8,414 bases of DNA from assembly GCA_035649235.1 (NCBI GenBank), contig DASRJX010000054.1:1-8414 (forward strand), read 5' to 3'. This DNA comes from DASRJX01 sp035649235. GTDB taxonomy: Bacteria; Acidobacteriota; Polarisedimenticolia; Gp22-AA2. The notes below the pieces were generated by a model, which made no database searches, had not been told where the DNA came from, and was given only the letters and a program-made list of their open reading frames with translations. This document shows positions 1-4,974 of this stretch, piece after piece; within the stretch, counting starts at the first letter, position 1, and each line of letters starts with the position of its first letter. Position numbers and translations under genes: made by a program.

Positions 1-101
1 TCCGGGAGCACCGGCAGGATGAGCGAGAAGCCCATGACGTCGAGCAGGACCGTGACCGCCACGAACAGGATGGCGTGGCGACCGGGCTGGCGCTGCGTCA
101 T
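1..101 (-). CDS. MFS transporter, TetA-like drug-efflux type (N-terminal fragment)
   Basis: Only the first 33 codons are visible; the gene runs off the left edge. They read MTQRQPGRH followed by a hydrophobic helix (about residues 10-30) ending in LLDVMGFSLILPVLP. This matches the first transmembrane helix of TetA/DHA1-type transporters, where a T-V-x-L-D-x-x-G-x-x-L-I-x-P-V-L-P pattern with an intramembrane Asp is typical. Members of that group are 12-helix inner-membrane proton antiporters that export drugs or metabolites; the substrate here cannot be predicted. The ATG at 101 is the only usable start, because an in-frame TGA lies upstream and no other start codon intervenes. No good ribosome binding site is visible. 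It sits 88 bases downstream of the phosphatase on the same strand, so co-transcription is possible. Assignment to the superfamily is fairly secure; the subfamily is tentative. Confidence 0.75.
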   Translation of the reverse strand, partial: MTQRQPGRHAILFVAVTVLLDVMGFSLILPVLP

Positions 102-189
102 GGAGCCCCGGCGGCGGGGGCGTGCTGCGTCACGGAATCTCTGCTGCGTTCGGCATCAGGGCTCGCCGGACTCACCGGTCGGGCCGTCC
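102..189. other. Gap between phosphatase and MFS gene with a 10-base direct repeat
   Basis: This 88-base spacer carries no gene. The decamer ctcaccggtc occurs at 171-180 and again at 189-198, so the second copy covers the phosphatase stop codon (TGA, minus strand). No stem followed by a U-run is visible, so there is no good case for an intrinsic terminator, and read-through from the phosphatase into the transporter is possible. Confidence 0.4.
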
Positions 190-1176
190 TCACCGGTCGC
201 GGCGGATGACCATCAGCGACAGGTCGTCGTGGCTGATGGCGCCCTTCAGGAAGCCGCGCAGCTCGCGCATGCAGGCGTCGGCGAGGCCGCGCGGGGGCGC
301 GTCCCGATGCTTCGCCAGCACCTCGGTCAGGCGCGTCTGGCCGAACTCCTCGTCGCCGCCGTTGTGGGCCTCGACGAGGCCGTCGGTGTACAGGAGCAGG
401 CTGTCGCCCGGGGCCAGCTGCTCGACCAGCATGGTGTAGGTGCGGTCGCCCACCATCCCGATGGGATAGCCGGTCGCGCCGAGCGACTCGACGCCGCCCC
501 GCCGCGCCACGAGGGGAGGGCAGTGGCCGGCGTTGCAGACCTCCACCCGGCCCGACGCCTCCGCGCGCCCGAGGACCAGCGTCGCGTAGTGCGACGGCAG
601 GTTGACCTCGAGCAGGAGCCGGTTCTGCCGGGCGATGATCTCCGTGAGCGGCAGCCCCACCTGGATGAGGCTCCTGAACGAGGCGTTCAGGTGCGCCATC
701 AGGAGCGCGGCCGAGACGCCCTTCCCCGACACGTCCCCCATGGCGAAGTAGAGGTCGCCGCCGTTGTCGCGCGCGCCGAGGATGTCGCAGTAGTCGCCGC
801 TCACCGGCCCGGCCGGCTCGTAGAGGTAGTGCGCCGTCCAGCCACCGGAGCGGAAGTCCTGCTGGGGCAGGAGCCCGGACTGGATCTGCCGCGCCAGGTC
901 GAGGTCGTGCTGCAGCGCGCCGAGCTGCTTCTCGTCCAGCCGGCAGAGGCAGTACTGCATGAGCGGGTTGGCGAGGAGGTCCTCCTCGTTGACGGCCTCG
1001 TGGCAGGCGACGCACGAGCCGTAGGTGCCGTGGTCCATCCGGTTGAGGGCGGCGTCGACTTGCTGCAGCAGGCGGACGAGGTCGTCGACCTGTCCTGTGG
1101 CGGCAATCGCTTCCTGGAGCCGGTGCTTGCGATCGGTGAGCTGGCCCTGAAGGGTGGCGTTGAGGGTCGTTTCCAT
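190..1176 (-). CDS. PP2C/SpoIIE-family serine/threonine phosphatase with N-terminal DksA-like zinc finger
   Basis: A soluble 328-residue protein, probably an RsbU-like metal-dependent phosphatase that dephosphorylates an anti-sigma-factor antagonist or similar partner. The C-terminal two thirds carry the SpoIIE/PP2C signature in order: GDYCD (127-131, metal-binding Asp), GDVSGKGVSAA (147-157), NAGHCPP (215-221), YTDGLVEA (263-270) and DDLSLMVIRRD (317-327). The N-terminus is helical, then has the DksA/TraR-type stretch RMDHGTYGSC with cysteines at 55, 58, 76 and 78. Next comes the charged helix DLDLARQIQSGLLPQ (about 91-105), the linker commonly seen just before RsbU-type domains. The last cysteine pair is C-x-C, not the usual C-x-x-C. 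The ATG at 1176 is chosen because GGAGGG lies 4 bases upstream; an in-frame ATG at 1209 falls inside the TATAAT box. No receiver, PAS or GAF sensor domain is present, so the zinc-finger region is the likely input or partner-binding part. Partner kinase and antagonist genes are not in the window. Confidence 0.9.
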   Translation of the reverse strand: METTLNATLQGQLTDRKHRLQEAIAATGQVDDLVRLLQQVDAALNRMDHGTYGSCVACHEAVNEEDLLANPLMQYCLCRLDEKQLGALQHDLDLARQIQSGLLPQQDFRSGGWTAHYLYEPAGPVSGDYCDILGARDNGGDLYFAMGDVSGKGVSAALLMAHLNASFRSLIQVGLPLTEIIARQNRLLLEVNLPSHYATLVLGRAEASGRVEVCNAGHCPPLVARRGGVESLGATGYPIGMVGDRTYTMLVEQLAPGDSLLLYTDGLVEAHNGGDEEFGQTRLTEVLAKHRDAPPRGLADACMRELRGFLKGAISHDDLSLMVIRRDR

Positions 1177-1180
1177 GGCT

Positions 1181-1186
1181 CCCTCC
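1181..1186 (-). promoter_or_regulatory. Ribosome binding site of the phosphatase
   Basis: GGAGGG on the minus strand ends 4 bases before the ATG at 1176 (GGAGG core with 5-base spacing). It decides the start: the upstream in-frame ATG at 1209 has no such site. Confidence 0.8.
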
Positions 1187-1207
1187 GTGCTCGTTTTGTA
1201 TACGCGC

Positions 1208-1213
1208 ATTATA
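1208..1213 (-). promoter_or_regulatory. Candidate -10 box of the phosphatase promoter
   Basis: A perfect TATAAT on the minus strand, in an unusually AT-rich patch for this window, 31 bases upstream of the phosphatase ATG. Transcription would begin near 1201 and give a leader of about 25 bases containing the ribosome binding site. The -35 region is poor: the best match is TGTACT (1232-1237) at 18-base spacing, with three of six consensus bases. Either an activator helps or another sigma factor is used; this is inference. Confidence 0.5.
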
Positions 1214-1260
1214 GATGAAGCGGGCGGGAGAAGTACAGCGAAAATAGTTGCAGGAATCCC

Positions 1261-1289
1261 TTGACACCGAGGATCGATTGCCGTAACTT
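1261..1289 (+). promoter_or_regulatory. Candidate sigma-70-type promoter of the HNH gene
   Basis: A perfect TTGACA -35 hexamer (1261-1266) is followed after exactly 17 bases by TAACTT (1284-1289). The latter keeps the important first, second and last bases of the -10 consensus. Transcription would start near 1296, about 50 bases before the chosen ATG. It is divergent from the phosphatase promoter, with the two boxes some 50 bases apart, so one bound regulator could affect both. Confidence 0.45.
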
Positions 1290-1330
1290 ACACCCGAGCG
1301 ATGATTGCCTGCCCCCCATCGCGGAAAGCG

Positions 1331-1339
1331 AAGGGGTGA
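1331..1339 (+). promoter_or_regulatory. Ribosome binding site of the HNH gene
   Basis: AAGGGGTGA matches seven of nine bases of the extended Shine-Dalgarno AGGAGGTGA and lies 7 bases before the ATG at 1347. It supports that start over the TTG at 1305, which has no purine-rich site upstream. Confidence 0.65.
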
Positions 1340-1346
1340 GTTCTCG

Positions 1347-3524
1347 ATGCAGGCTGATCAACCACTCGGTGCAAGTCGCCACCAGCCACCTGAAATAGAA
1401 GAACCAGGCAGCGAGCGCGTCGTCCACCTGGTCCCTGGCGCGGCTCTCGTTCCCGAATCGGTCCTCACGCCGCCCTTGCGGGAGGAAACTCGCGGCGTGA
1501 TGCGCGGCCTCGCGGCGCTCCTGCTCGACCGCCATCTGCGCCGCCTGGCGCGCATGCGCAACCCTGTCGAGTCGCGGCTGGCCCGCCTCCTGCTCCGGCT
1601 GGATGAGGCGTCGGGTTACCTCGACCTGGGGTTCGCGCGGCTCAAGGACTATGCCGCGGAGCGGCTCGGTCTGTCGGCTCGGCGGGTTCACCTGTTCCTG
1701 TCGCTGGCGCGCCGGCTTCGCGATCTCCCCCTCACCGTCGCCGCGTTCGAGGCAGGGACGGTCTCGGAGAGCCAAGTGAGGCTGCTGTTACGCGTCGTCT
1801 CGCCCGAAACGGAGGCGGCGTGGCTCGAGAGGGCGGCCGCCCTCAACGTCCGGCTTCTCGAGCGTGAAGTGCGCGGGGCGCTCGCGGCATCGCAGCGGCC
1901 CGGCGACGGCGCCGAGTCGTCCACGGCGCAGCCCTCCCCTTGTGCGGAGGGGCGCGAACCGGCGGAGGACGACGGCGACATGTCGGCGGACGGCGAGACG
2001 ATCGGCATTCTCGTTCCTGAGCGCCTGCGGGCCCGCTGGGAGGAGGCGCTCGAGCTGGCCCGTCGATCCGCCGGTGCCCCGGAGCCGGTCTGGCGATGCG
2101 CCGAGTTCATCGCCGCCGACTATCTCGCCGGCGTGCCCGACCTCGCCGGCCTGCTGACACGCTCCCTGTCGGACGATCGGCCCGACGATCCGACTGACCC
2201 GGCCGCCTCGGCCGCCCCACCCGCCCCGGCCGCCTCGGCAACCCCGGCCGGCCCGGAAGTGCAAACGTTTGCCGGCGCAGGCTTGGACGACACCGCTCGA
2301 GACCATGACTCCGCCGGCGGACTCAATTCCTGTTTCGGAGATCATGGAGACGACACGGCGCTCCGGCAGGATACCGACCTCTTCGAAGAGATTCTGCGCG
2401 GACTGGAAGAGGAGGCCGGCGCCCGCCGCTGGTGTCCGCCGGCCGAGGGGCTGGACGTCGTGCTACCCGAGTCGGTAAGCGACGACCCATCCGATTCTCC
2501 GCGGAGGCTGGACGATCGGCTCGTGGCATGCATCCGTCTGCGCCAGAACCTGTCCTGGCACCAGGGGCGGCTCTTGCGCCTGTTCGCCGGGCGCCGCCTG
2601 TATCGCGAGCTCGGCTTTCTTTCCTTCTCGCGCTACTGCCGCGAGCGCGCCGGCCTCGGCGTCCGCCGCGCCTGGCATCTCATCTCGCTCGAGCGCCGGC
2701 TGTGGCTTCTGCCCGGGATCGCGCAGGCCTACCGCTCCGGCTCCCTGTCGTGGGTCAAGGCGGCGGCCATCGCCCGCGTGGCGACCGAGCGAACGGAGCA
2801 GGACTGGCTCCATCTCGCGCGGTCGGTCACCGTTCGGAGGCTCCTCGACGAGGTGGCTGTCGCGCAGGCCGAAGTCGACCGGGCCGAAATCGGCCGGGAC
2901 GAAGTCGACCGGGCGCACGCGTCCGGAGGTCCGACCGGCCTCGACACGGACGGTGGAGTGCAATTGTCGGCGCCCGCGCTCAGGGCCGGCTCGTGCCATC
3001 AGTCCCCGCAGCAGTCCCCGCAACCGTTCGCCTGGAGCGGCATCCGCTTCTGGGCGCCGCTCGAGGTCGCATCACTCTGGCAGCATGCGTTCCGGGTCTG
3101 CCGCGCCCTGGCCCGCTCCGAAGGGGCCGATCGTTCCCTGGAAGACTGGGAATGCCTGGACCGGCTGCTCGATTCGTTCTTCTCGACCTGGGAGGTGCGC
3201 GGCGGCGCGGCCTGGCGGCGTCGCTACAAGATCTTCGAGCGCGATGGTTGGCGCTGCCGGGTGCCCGGCTGCTCGTCGCGTCGCAGCCTCCAGGTGCATC
3301 ACGTTCTGTTCCGCTCGCAGGGCGGCAGCGATGACGACCGGAACCTGGTGGTGCTGTGCGCCACGCACCATCTCCAGGGCATCCACCGGGGGAGGCTGCG
3401 CTGCCATGCCCTTCCCGGCGGCCTGCTCGCATGGGAGCTGGGTCCGGATCCTGTGCGCGGACCGGTCGCACGCTATGTCGAGGACGTCGTCTGGGAGGCG
3501 GCCCAACGCCGGGCGGCGTCTTAG
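1347..3524 (+). CDS. HNH endonuclease-domain protein with internally duplicated helical module
   Basis: A 725-residue protein ending in a clear HNH nuclease domain, probably DNA-directed. HNH residues: RRRYKIFERDGWRC, metal-site cysteines 637 and 642, catalytic HH at 651-652, Asn 666 in DDDRNLVVLC, then C671-x-x-H674 and His 680. Everything upstream is two copies of one mostly helical module (about 64-262 and 390-612), resembling the DUF222-like region that precedes HNH in many bacterial proteins. Matching landmarks are YLDLGFARLKDYAAERLGL (91-109) and LYRELGFLSFSRYCRERAG (418-436), and VPERLRARWEEAL versus APLEVASLWQHAF. A Pro/Ala-rich acidic linker (about 277-306) joins them. The ATG at 1347 is preferred over an in-frame TTG at 1305, because AAGGGGTGA lies 7 bases before it. 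It stands alone, divergent from the phosphatase and convergent with the Yip1 gene. No methylase, integrase or other mobile-element gene adjoins. Its biological role is unknown; restriction, repair or selfish-element descent are all possible. Confidence 0.85.
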   Translation: MQADQPLGASRHQPPEIEEPGSERVVHLVPGAALVPESVLTPPLREETRGVMRGLAALLLDRHLRRLARMRNPVESRLARLLLRLDEASGYLDLGFARLKDYAAERLGLSARRVHLFLSLARRLRDLPLTVAAFEAGTVSESQVRLLLRVVSPETEAAWLERAAALNVRLLEREVRGALAASQRPGDGAESSTAQPSPCAEGREPAEDDGDMSADGETIGILVPERLRARWEEALELARRSAGAPEPVWRCAEFIAADYLAGVPDLAGLLTRSLSDDRPDDPTDPAASAAPPAPAASATPAGPEVQTFAGAGLDDTARDHDSAGGLNSCFGDHGDDTALRQDTDLFEEILRGLEEEAGARRWCPPAEGLDVVLPESVSDDPSDSPRRLDDRLVACIRLRQNLSWHQGRLLRLFAGRRLYRELGFLSFSRYCRERAGLGVRRAWHLISLERRLWLLPGIAQAYRSGSLSWVKAAAIARVATERTEQDWLHLARSVTVRRLLDEVAVAQAEVDRAEIGRDEVDRAHASGGPTGLDTDGGVQLSAPALRAGSCHQSPQQSPQPFAWSGIRFWAPLEVASLWQHAFRVCRALARSEGADRSLEDWECLDRLLDSFFSTWEVRGGAAWRRRYKIFERDGWRCRVPGCSSRRSLQVHHVLFRSQGGSDDDRNLVVLCATHHLQGIHRGRLRCHALPGGLLAWELGPDPVRGPVARYVEDVVWEAAQRRAAS
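2198..2239 (+). repeat. 15-base direct repeat in the HNH linker
   Basis: cccggccgcctcggc occurs at 2198-2212 and 2225-2239, a 27-base period that keeps the reading frame. It encodes part of the Pro/Ala-rich linker between the two modules of the HNH protein. This looks like slippage-driven growth of a flexible linker. Confidence 0.7.
2871..2915 (+). repeat. Three tandem 15-base in-frame repeats in the HNH gene
   Basis: Three consecutive 15-base units begin at 2871, 2886 and 2901. The first and third share gaagtcgaccgggc; the middle unit is diverged. They encode EVDRA-EIGRD-EVDRA (residues 509-523), a charged stretch at the end of the helical part of the second module. Being in frame, they lengthen the protein without breaking it. 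Confidence 0.75.
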
Positions 3525-3612
3525 CCGTCAGCGCCTACTACGGGGGTCCGGGAATTCGCGGTTCGGGGGCGTCGGCCCGCAGGTCAGCTCGCCAGCGACG
3601 AGAGGCCGCAGG
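3525..3612. other. Convergent gap between HNH and Yip1 genes
   Basis: An 88-base tail-to-tail spacer. A weak stem overlaps the HNH stop codon (ggcggc 3512-3517 with gccgtc 3524-3529, one G-U pair) but no U-run follows, so it is not a convincing terminator. The right half is taken up by the outer copy of a 29-base tandem duplication that reaches into the Yip1 gene. No small gene is evident. Confidence 0.5.
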
Positions 3613-3637
3613 TCAGCTCGCCAGCGACGAGAGGCCG
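3577..3637. repeat. 29-base tandem duplication across the Yip1 stop codon
   Basis: A 29-base unit starting ccgcaggtcagctcgcc occupies 3577-3605 and is repeated without mismatch at 3606-3634, plus three further matching bases. The unit contains the last codons and the stop codon of the Yip1-family gene (minus strand), so a second copy of SSLAS-stop lies just past the real stop. Since 29 is not a multiple of three, the extra copy is in another frame and does not change the protein. Confidence 0.95.
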
Positions 3638-4395
3638 GCTATCCCGAGGATGCTGGCGGCAAGGACGGCCAGCATCACGATCGGGATGGCGAAGATGATG
3701 CAGGCGATGAGAAACGCCCCGAAGGAGTGCCAGGCGGAGAAGCCGTGCGCCTCGCCGACGCACTTCATGAAGACGACGAGCCACCAGATGCCGACGACGA
3801 TCGCCATCAGCCCGAGCGGGATCATGAGCAGCAGGCCGGACGGCTCGGTCAGGATCGTCTCCGGATCGAGGTTGAAGGCCTCCGCCCCGAGATAGGCGAT
3901 GAGCGGCAGCCACAGCATCGCGCTCCAGATGAGGATGACGTTCGACCAGGCGACCGCGGCGCGGACGGCGATGAAGTTGCCCTTCCCGCTCAGCCACTTG
4001 CCGGTCATCCAGATGAGCATGCTCCAGAGGTAGAGGGCGAACAGGCCGGCCAGAGCGCCGACCACCGCCTTGACGGTGAGGAGCACGCCGAGATCGAAGG
4101 CGAACGGCGGGTTCGGCAGGTGCGACCGCATCACCTCCACGATGCCGACCAGGATCGCCAGCAGGTGCACGAAGCGGCTCGGGTTCGTGTCGAGGATCTG
4201 CCGCATGGTGGCGCGCGGCATCACCCACATCGAGAACCAGGGGTTGAGCGGCTCCTGTGGGGGGGCCGGCGTCTGCGGAGGCGGCGGAGGCGGGGGTGGC
4301 TCGTAACGGGGCTCGATGACCGGCGGCGAGGGCGGCTCGGGGGCCTGTGGCGCCCCGAAGGGGGGCGGAGCCGGATCGCCGTAATCGCTGCTCAT
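3613..4395 (-). CDS. Yip1-family integral membrane protein with proline-rich N-terminus
   Basis: A 260-residue protein. Residues 1-50 are cytoplasmic-looking, disordered and proline-rich, including a run of eight prolines near 37-44. Next comes NPWFSMWVMPRATMRQILD (51-69), the conserved entry motif of bacterial Yip1-domain proteins, where N-P-W is followed by a P-R-x-T-x-R-x-I pattern. Five hydrophobic stretches follow (about 74-89, 101-133, 144-169, 187-210 and 224-254), fitting the five-helix Yip1 fold. In eukaryotes Yip1 proteins act in vesicle trafficking; the bacterial members have no settled function. The start is uncertain: the ATG at 4395 is used here, but a GTG at 4407 would add four residues (MPVS). 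Neither has a ribosome binding site at normal distance; the only GGAGG-like run lies in a hairpin further upstream. It follows the SWIB gene on the same strand. The C-terminus ends inside the 29-base duplication. Confidence 0.82.
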   Translation of the reverse strand: MSSDYGDPAPPPFGAPQAPEPPSPPVIEPRYEPPPPPPPPQTPAPPQEPLNPWFSMWVMPRATMRQILDTNPSRFVHLLAILVGIVEVMRSHLPNPPFAFDLGVLLTVKAVVGALAGLFALYLWSMLIWMTGKWLSGKGNFIAVRAAVAWSNVILIWSAMLWLPLIAYLGAEAFNLDPETILTEPSGLLLMIPLGLMAIVVGIWWLVVFMKCVGEAHGFSAWHSFGAFLIACIIFAIPIVMLAVLAASILGIAGLSSLAS

Positions 4396-4411
4396 CGAGA
4401 CGGGCACGGGA

Positions 4412-4465
4412 GCGGGAGGAGGGCCGCTCCTCCCGCCCGCGGCAGGCGCGCCACCGGGCGGGAGG
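4412..4465 (-). promoter_or_regulatory. Two mutually exclusive GC-rich hairpins between SWIB and Yip1 genes
   Basis: Segment A, gcgggaggag (4412-4421), pairs perfectly over 10 bp with ctcctcccgc (4427-4436) around a 5-base loop. The same middle segment, as cctcccgcccg (4429-4439), also pairs perfectly over 11 bp with cgggcgggagg (4455-4465) around a 15-base loop. The two structures cannot coexist. In the minus-strand RNA, the stem made first (4455-4465 with 4439-4429) would block the second, and the second stem ends 16 bases before the Yip1 ATG. The arrangement resembles an attenuator or translation switch, or it may simply protect the 3' end of the SWIB message. No U-run follows either stem. 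The stems are directly visible; any regulatory role is inference. Confidence 0.5.
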
Positions 4466-4494
4466 GTGATCTCGGACCTCGCAGCCGGCCGCTC

Positions 4495-4767
4495 CTATCC
4501 CTTCAGGTGCTTGCTCACCAGCTTGGTCATCTCGAACATGCTGACCTGCTTCTTGCCGCCGAACACCTTCTTGAGCCGCTCGTCGGCGTTGATCATGGTC
4601 CGCTTCTTGCTGTCCTGCAGCTTGTTCTTCTTGATGTACTCCCAGAGCTTCTTAGTCACCTGGGTGCGAGGGACCGCCTTCGAGCCGATGACTTCAGCCA
4701 GCATGTCGCTGGGCGTCATCGGCTTCATGAATGCGGCACTCGGCTTACGACCCTTTTTTGCGGCCAT
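4495..4767 (-). CDS. Stand-alone SWIB/MDM2-domain protein
   Basis: A 90-residue basic protein: a short lysine-rich head (MAAKKGRKP), then a complete SWIB domain. Recognisable blocks are PSDMLAEVIG (19-28), the core VTKKLWEYIKKNKLQD (38-53) and the tail KRTMINADERLKKVFGGKKQVSMFEMTKLVSKHL. SWIB domains are known from the SWI/SNF component BAF60/SMARCD and MDM2, and in bacteria from chlamydial proteins, including a fusion to topoisomerase I; small solo proteins also occur. The bacterial role is thought to involve chromatin or DNA-associated protein contacts but is not settled. The ATG at 4767 is chosen because GGAGGAG ends 3 bases before it; an upstream in-frame TTG lies within the region that includes this site. 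It is followed by the Yip1 gene on the same strand, with no obvious functional link. Confidence 0.9.
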   Translation of the reverse strand: MAAKKGRKPSAAFMKPMTPSDMLAEVIGSKAVPRTQVTKKLWEYIKKNKLQDSKKRTMINADERLKKVFGGKKQVSMFEMTKLVSKHLKG

Positions 4768-4770
4768 CTG

Positions 4771-4777
4771 CTCCTCC
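4771..4777 (-). promoter_or_regulatory. Ribosome binding site of the SWIB gene
   Basis: GGAGGAG on the minus strand, with 5 bases between its GGAGG core and the ATG at 4767. It fixes the start and excludes the TTG four codons upstream. Confidence 0.85.
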
Positions 4778-4974
4778 AAGATCGGGTTGTTGGAAGGACT
4801 GCCGTCCTAAGGCCCGGCAGACTCTACCACGGGAGCGCCCCGCATGGTCCGGTTTCCCATAGGAGGAATGGGGTCTCCGTACGAGGGGCCGGGACCCTCC
4901 GCCGCGGGTCGATGAGGCGGCATTCGGTGCGATACTCCCGCGGATGAGCGCCCGCGCGCCACGACGGTCCGTGC
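4778..4974. other. Divergent intergenic region between SWIB and glycosyltransferase genes
   Basis: About 200 bases that must carry promoters in both directions, but none is clear. For SWIB, TAGAGT (4821-4826, minus strand) is a possible -10 with no good -35 partner. For the glycosyltransferase, gatact (4931-4936) is a possible -10, again without a -35. A small stem, aggac-tgcc-gtcct (4795-4808), lies in the presumed SWIB leader. An aggagg at 4861-4866 directly abuts an ATG at 4868 that opens a 15-codon frame; the spacing is too short for good initiation. Confidence 0.4.

Noticed and set aside
19..1218. Long plus-strand open frame (399 codons) opposite the phosphatase
   Set aside because: It lies antisense to a gene with a full set of PP2C motifs, has a composition dominated by Val/Ala/Gly/Arg, and shows no recognisable domain. 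Long antisense frames are expected at this GC content.
98..1267. Minus-strand open frame (389 codons) in another frame of the phosphatase
   Set aside because: Arg/Pro/Ala-rich shadow frame with no motif; it also runs through the promoter and into the MFS start.
1305..3524. HNH gene as part of a mobile intron or insertion element
   Set aside because: No reverse transcriptase, transposase, terminal inverted repeats or target duplications flank it, and it has its own promoter and ribosome binding site.
3506..3529. Intrinsic terminator at the end of the HNH gene
   Set aside because: Short competing stems (5-6 bp) overlap the stop codon, but there is no U-run after them on either strand.
4868..4915. 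15-codon leader peptide before the glycosyltransferase
   Set aside because: The aggagg site is only one base from the ATG, which is too close for efficient initiation. The peptide has no run of one amino acid that would suggest attenuation, and no paired stems follow.
2953..4947. Plus-strand open frame (664 codons) covering the HNH end, Yip1 and SWIB regions
   Set aside because: It is out of frame with the HNH domain and antisense to two recognised genes. The translated sequence is low-complexity and unlike any family.
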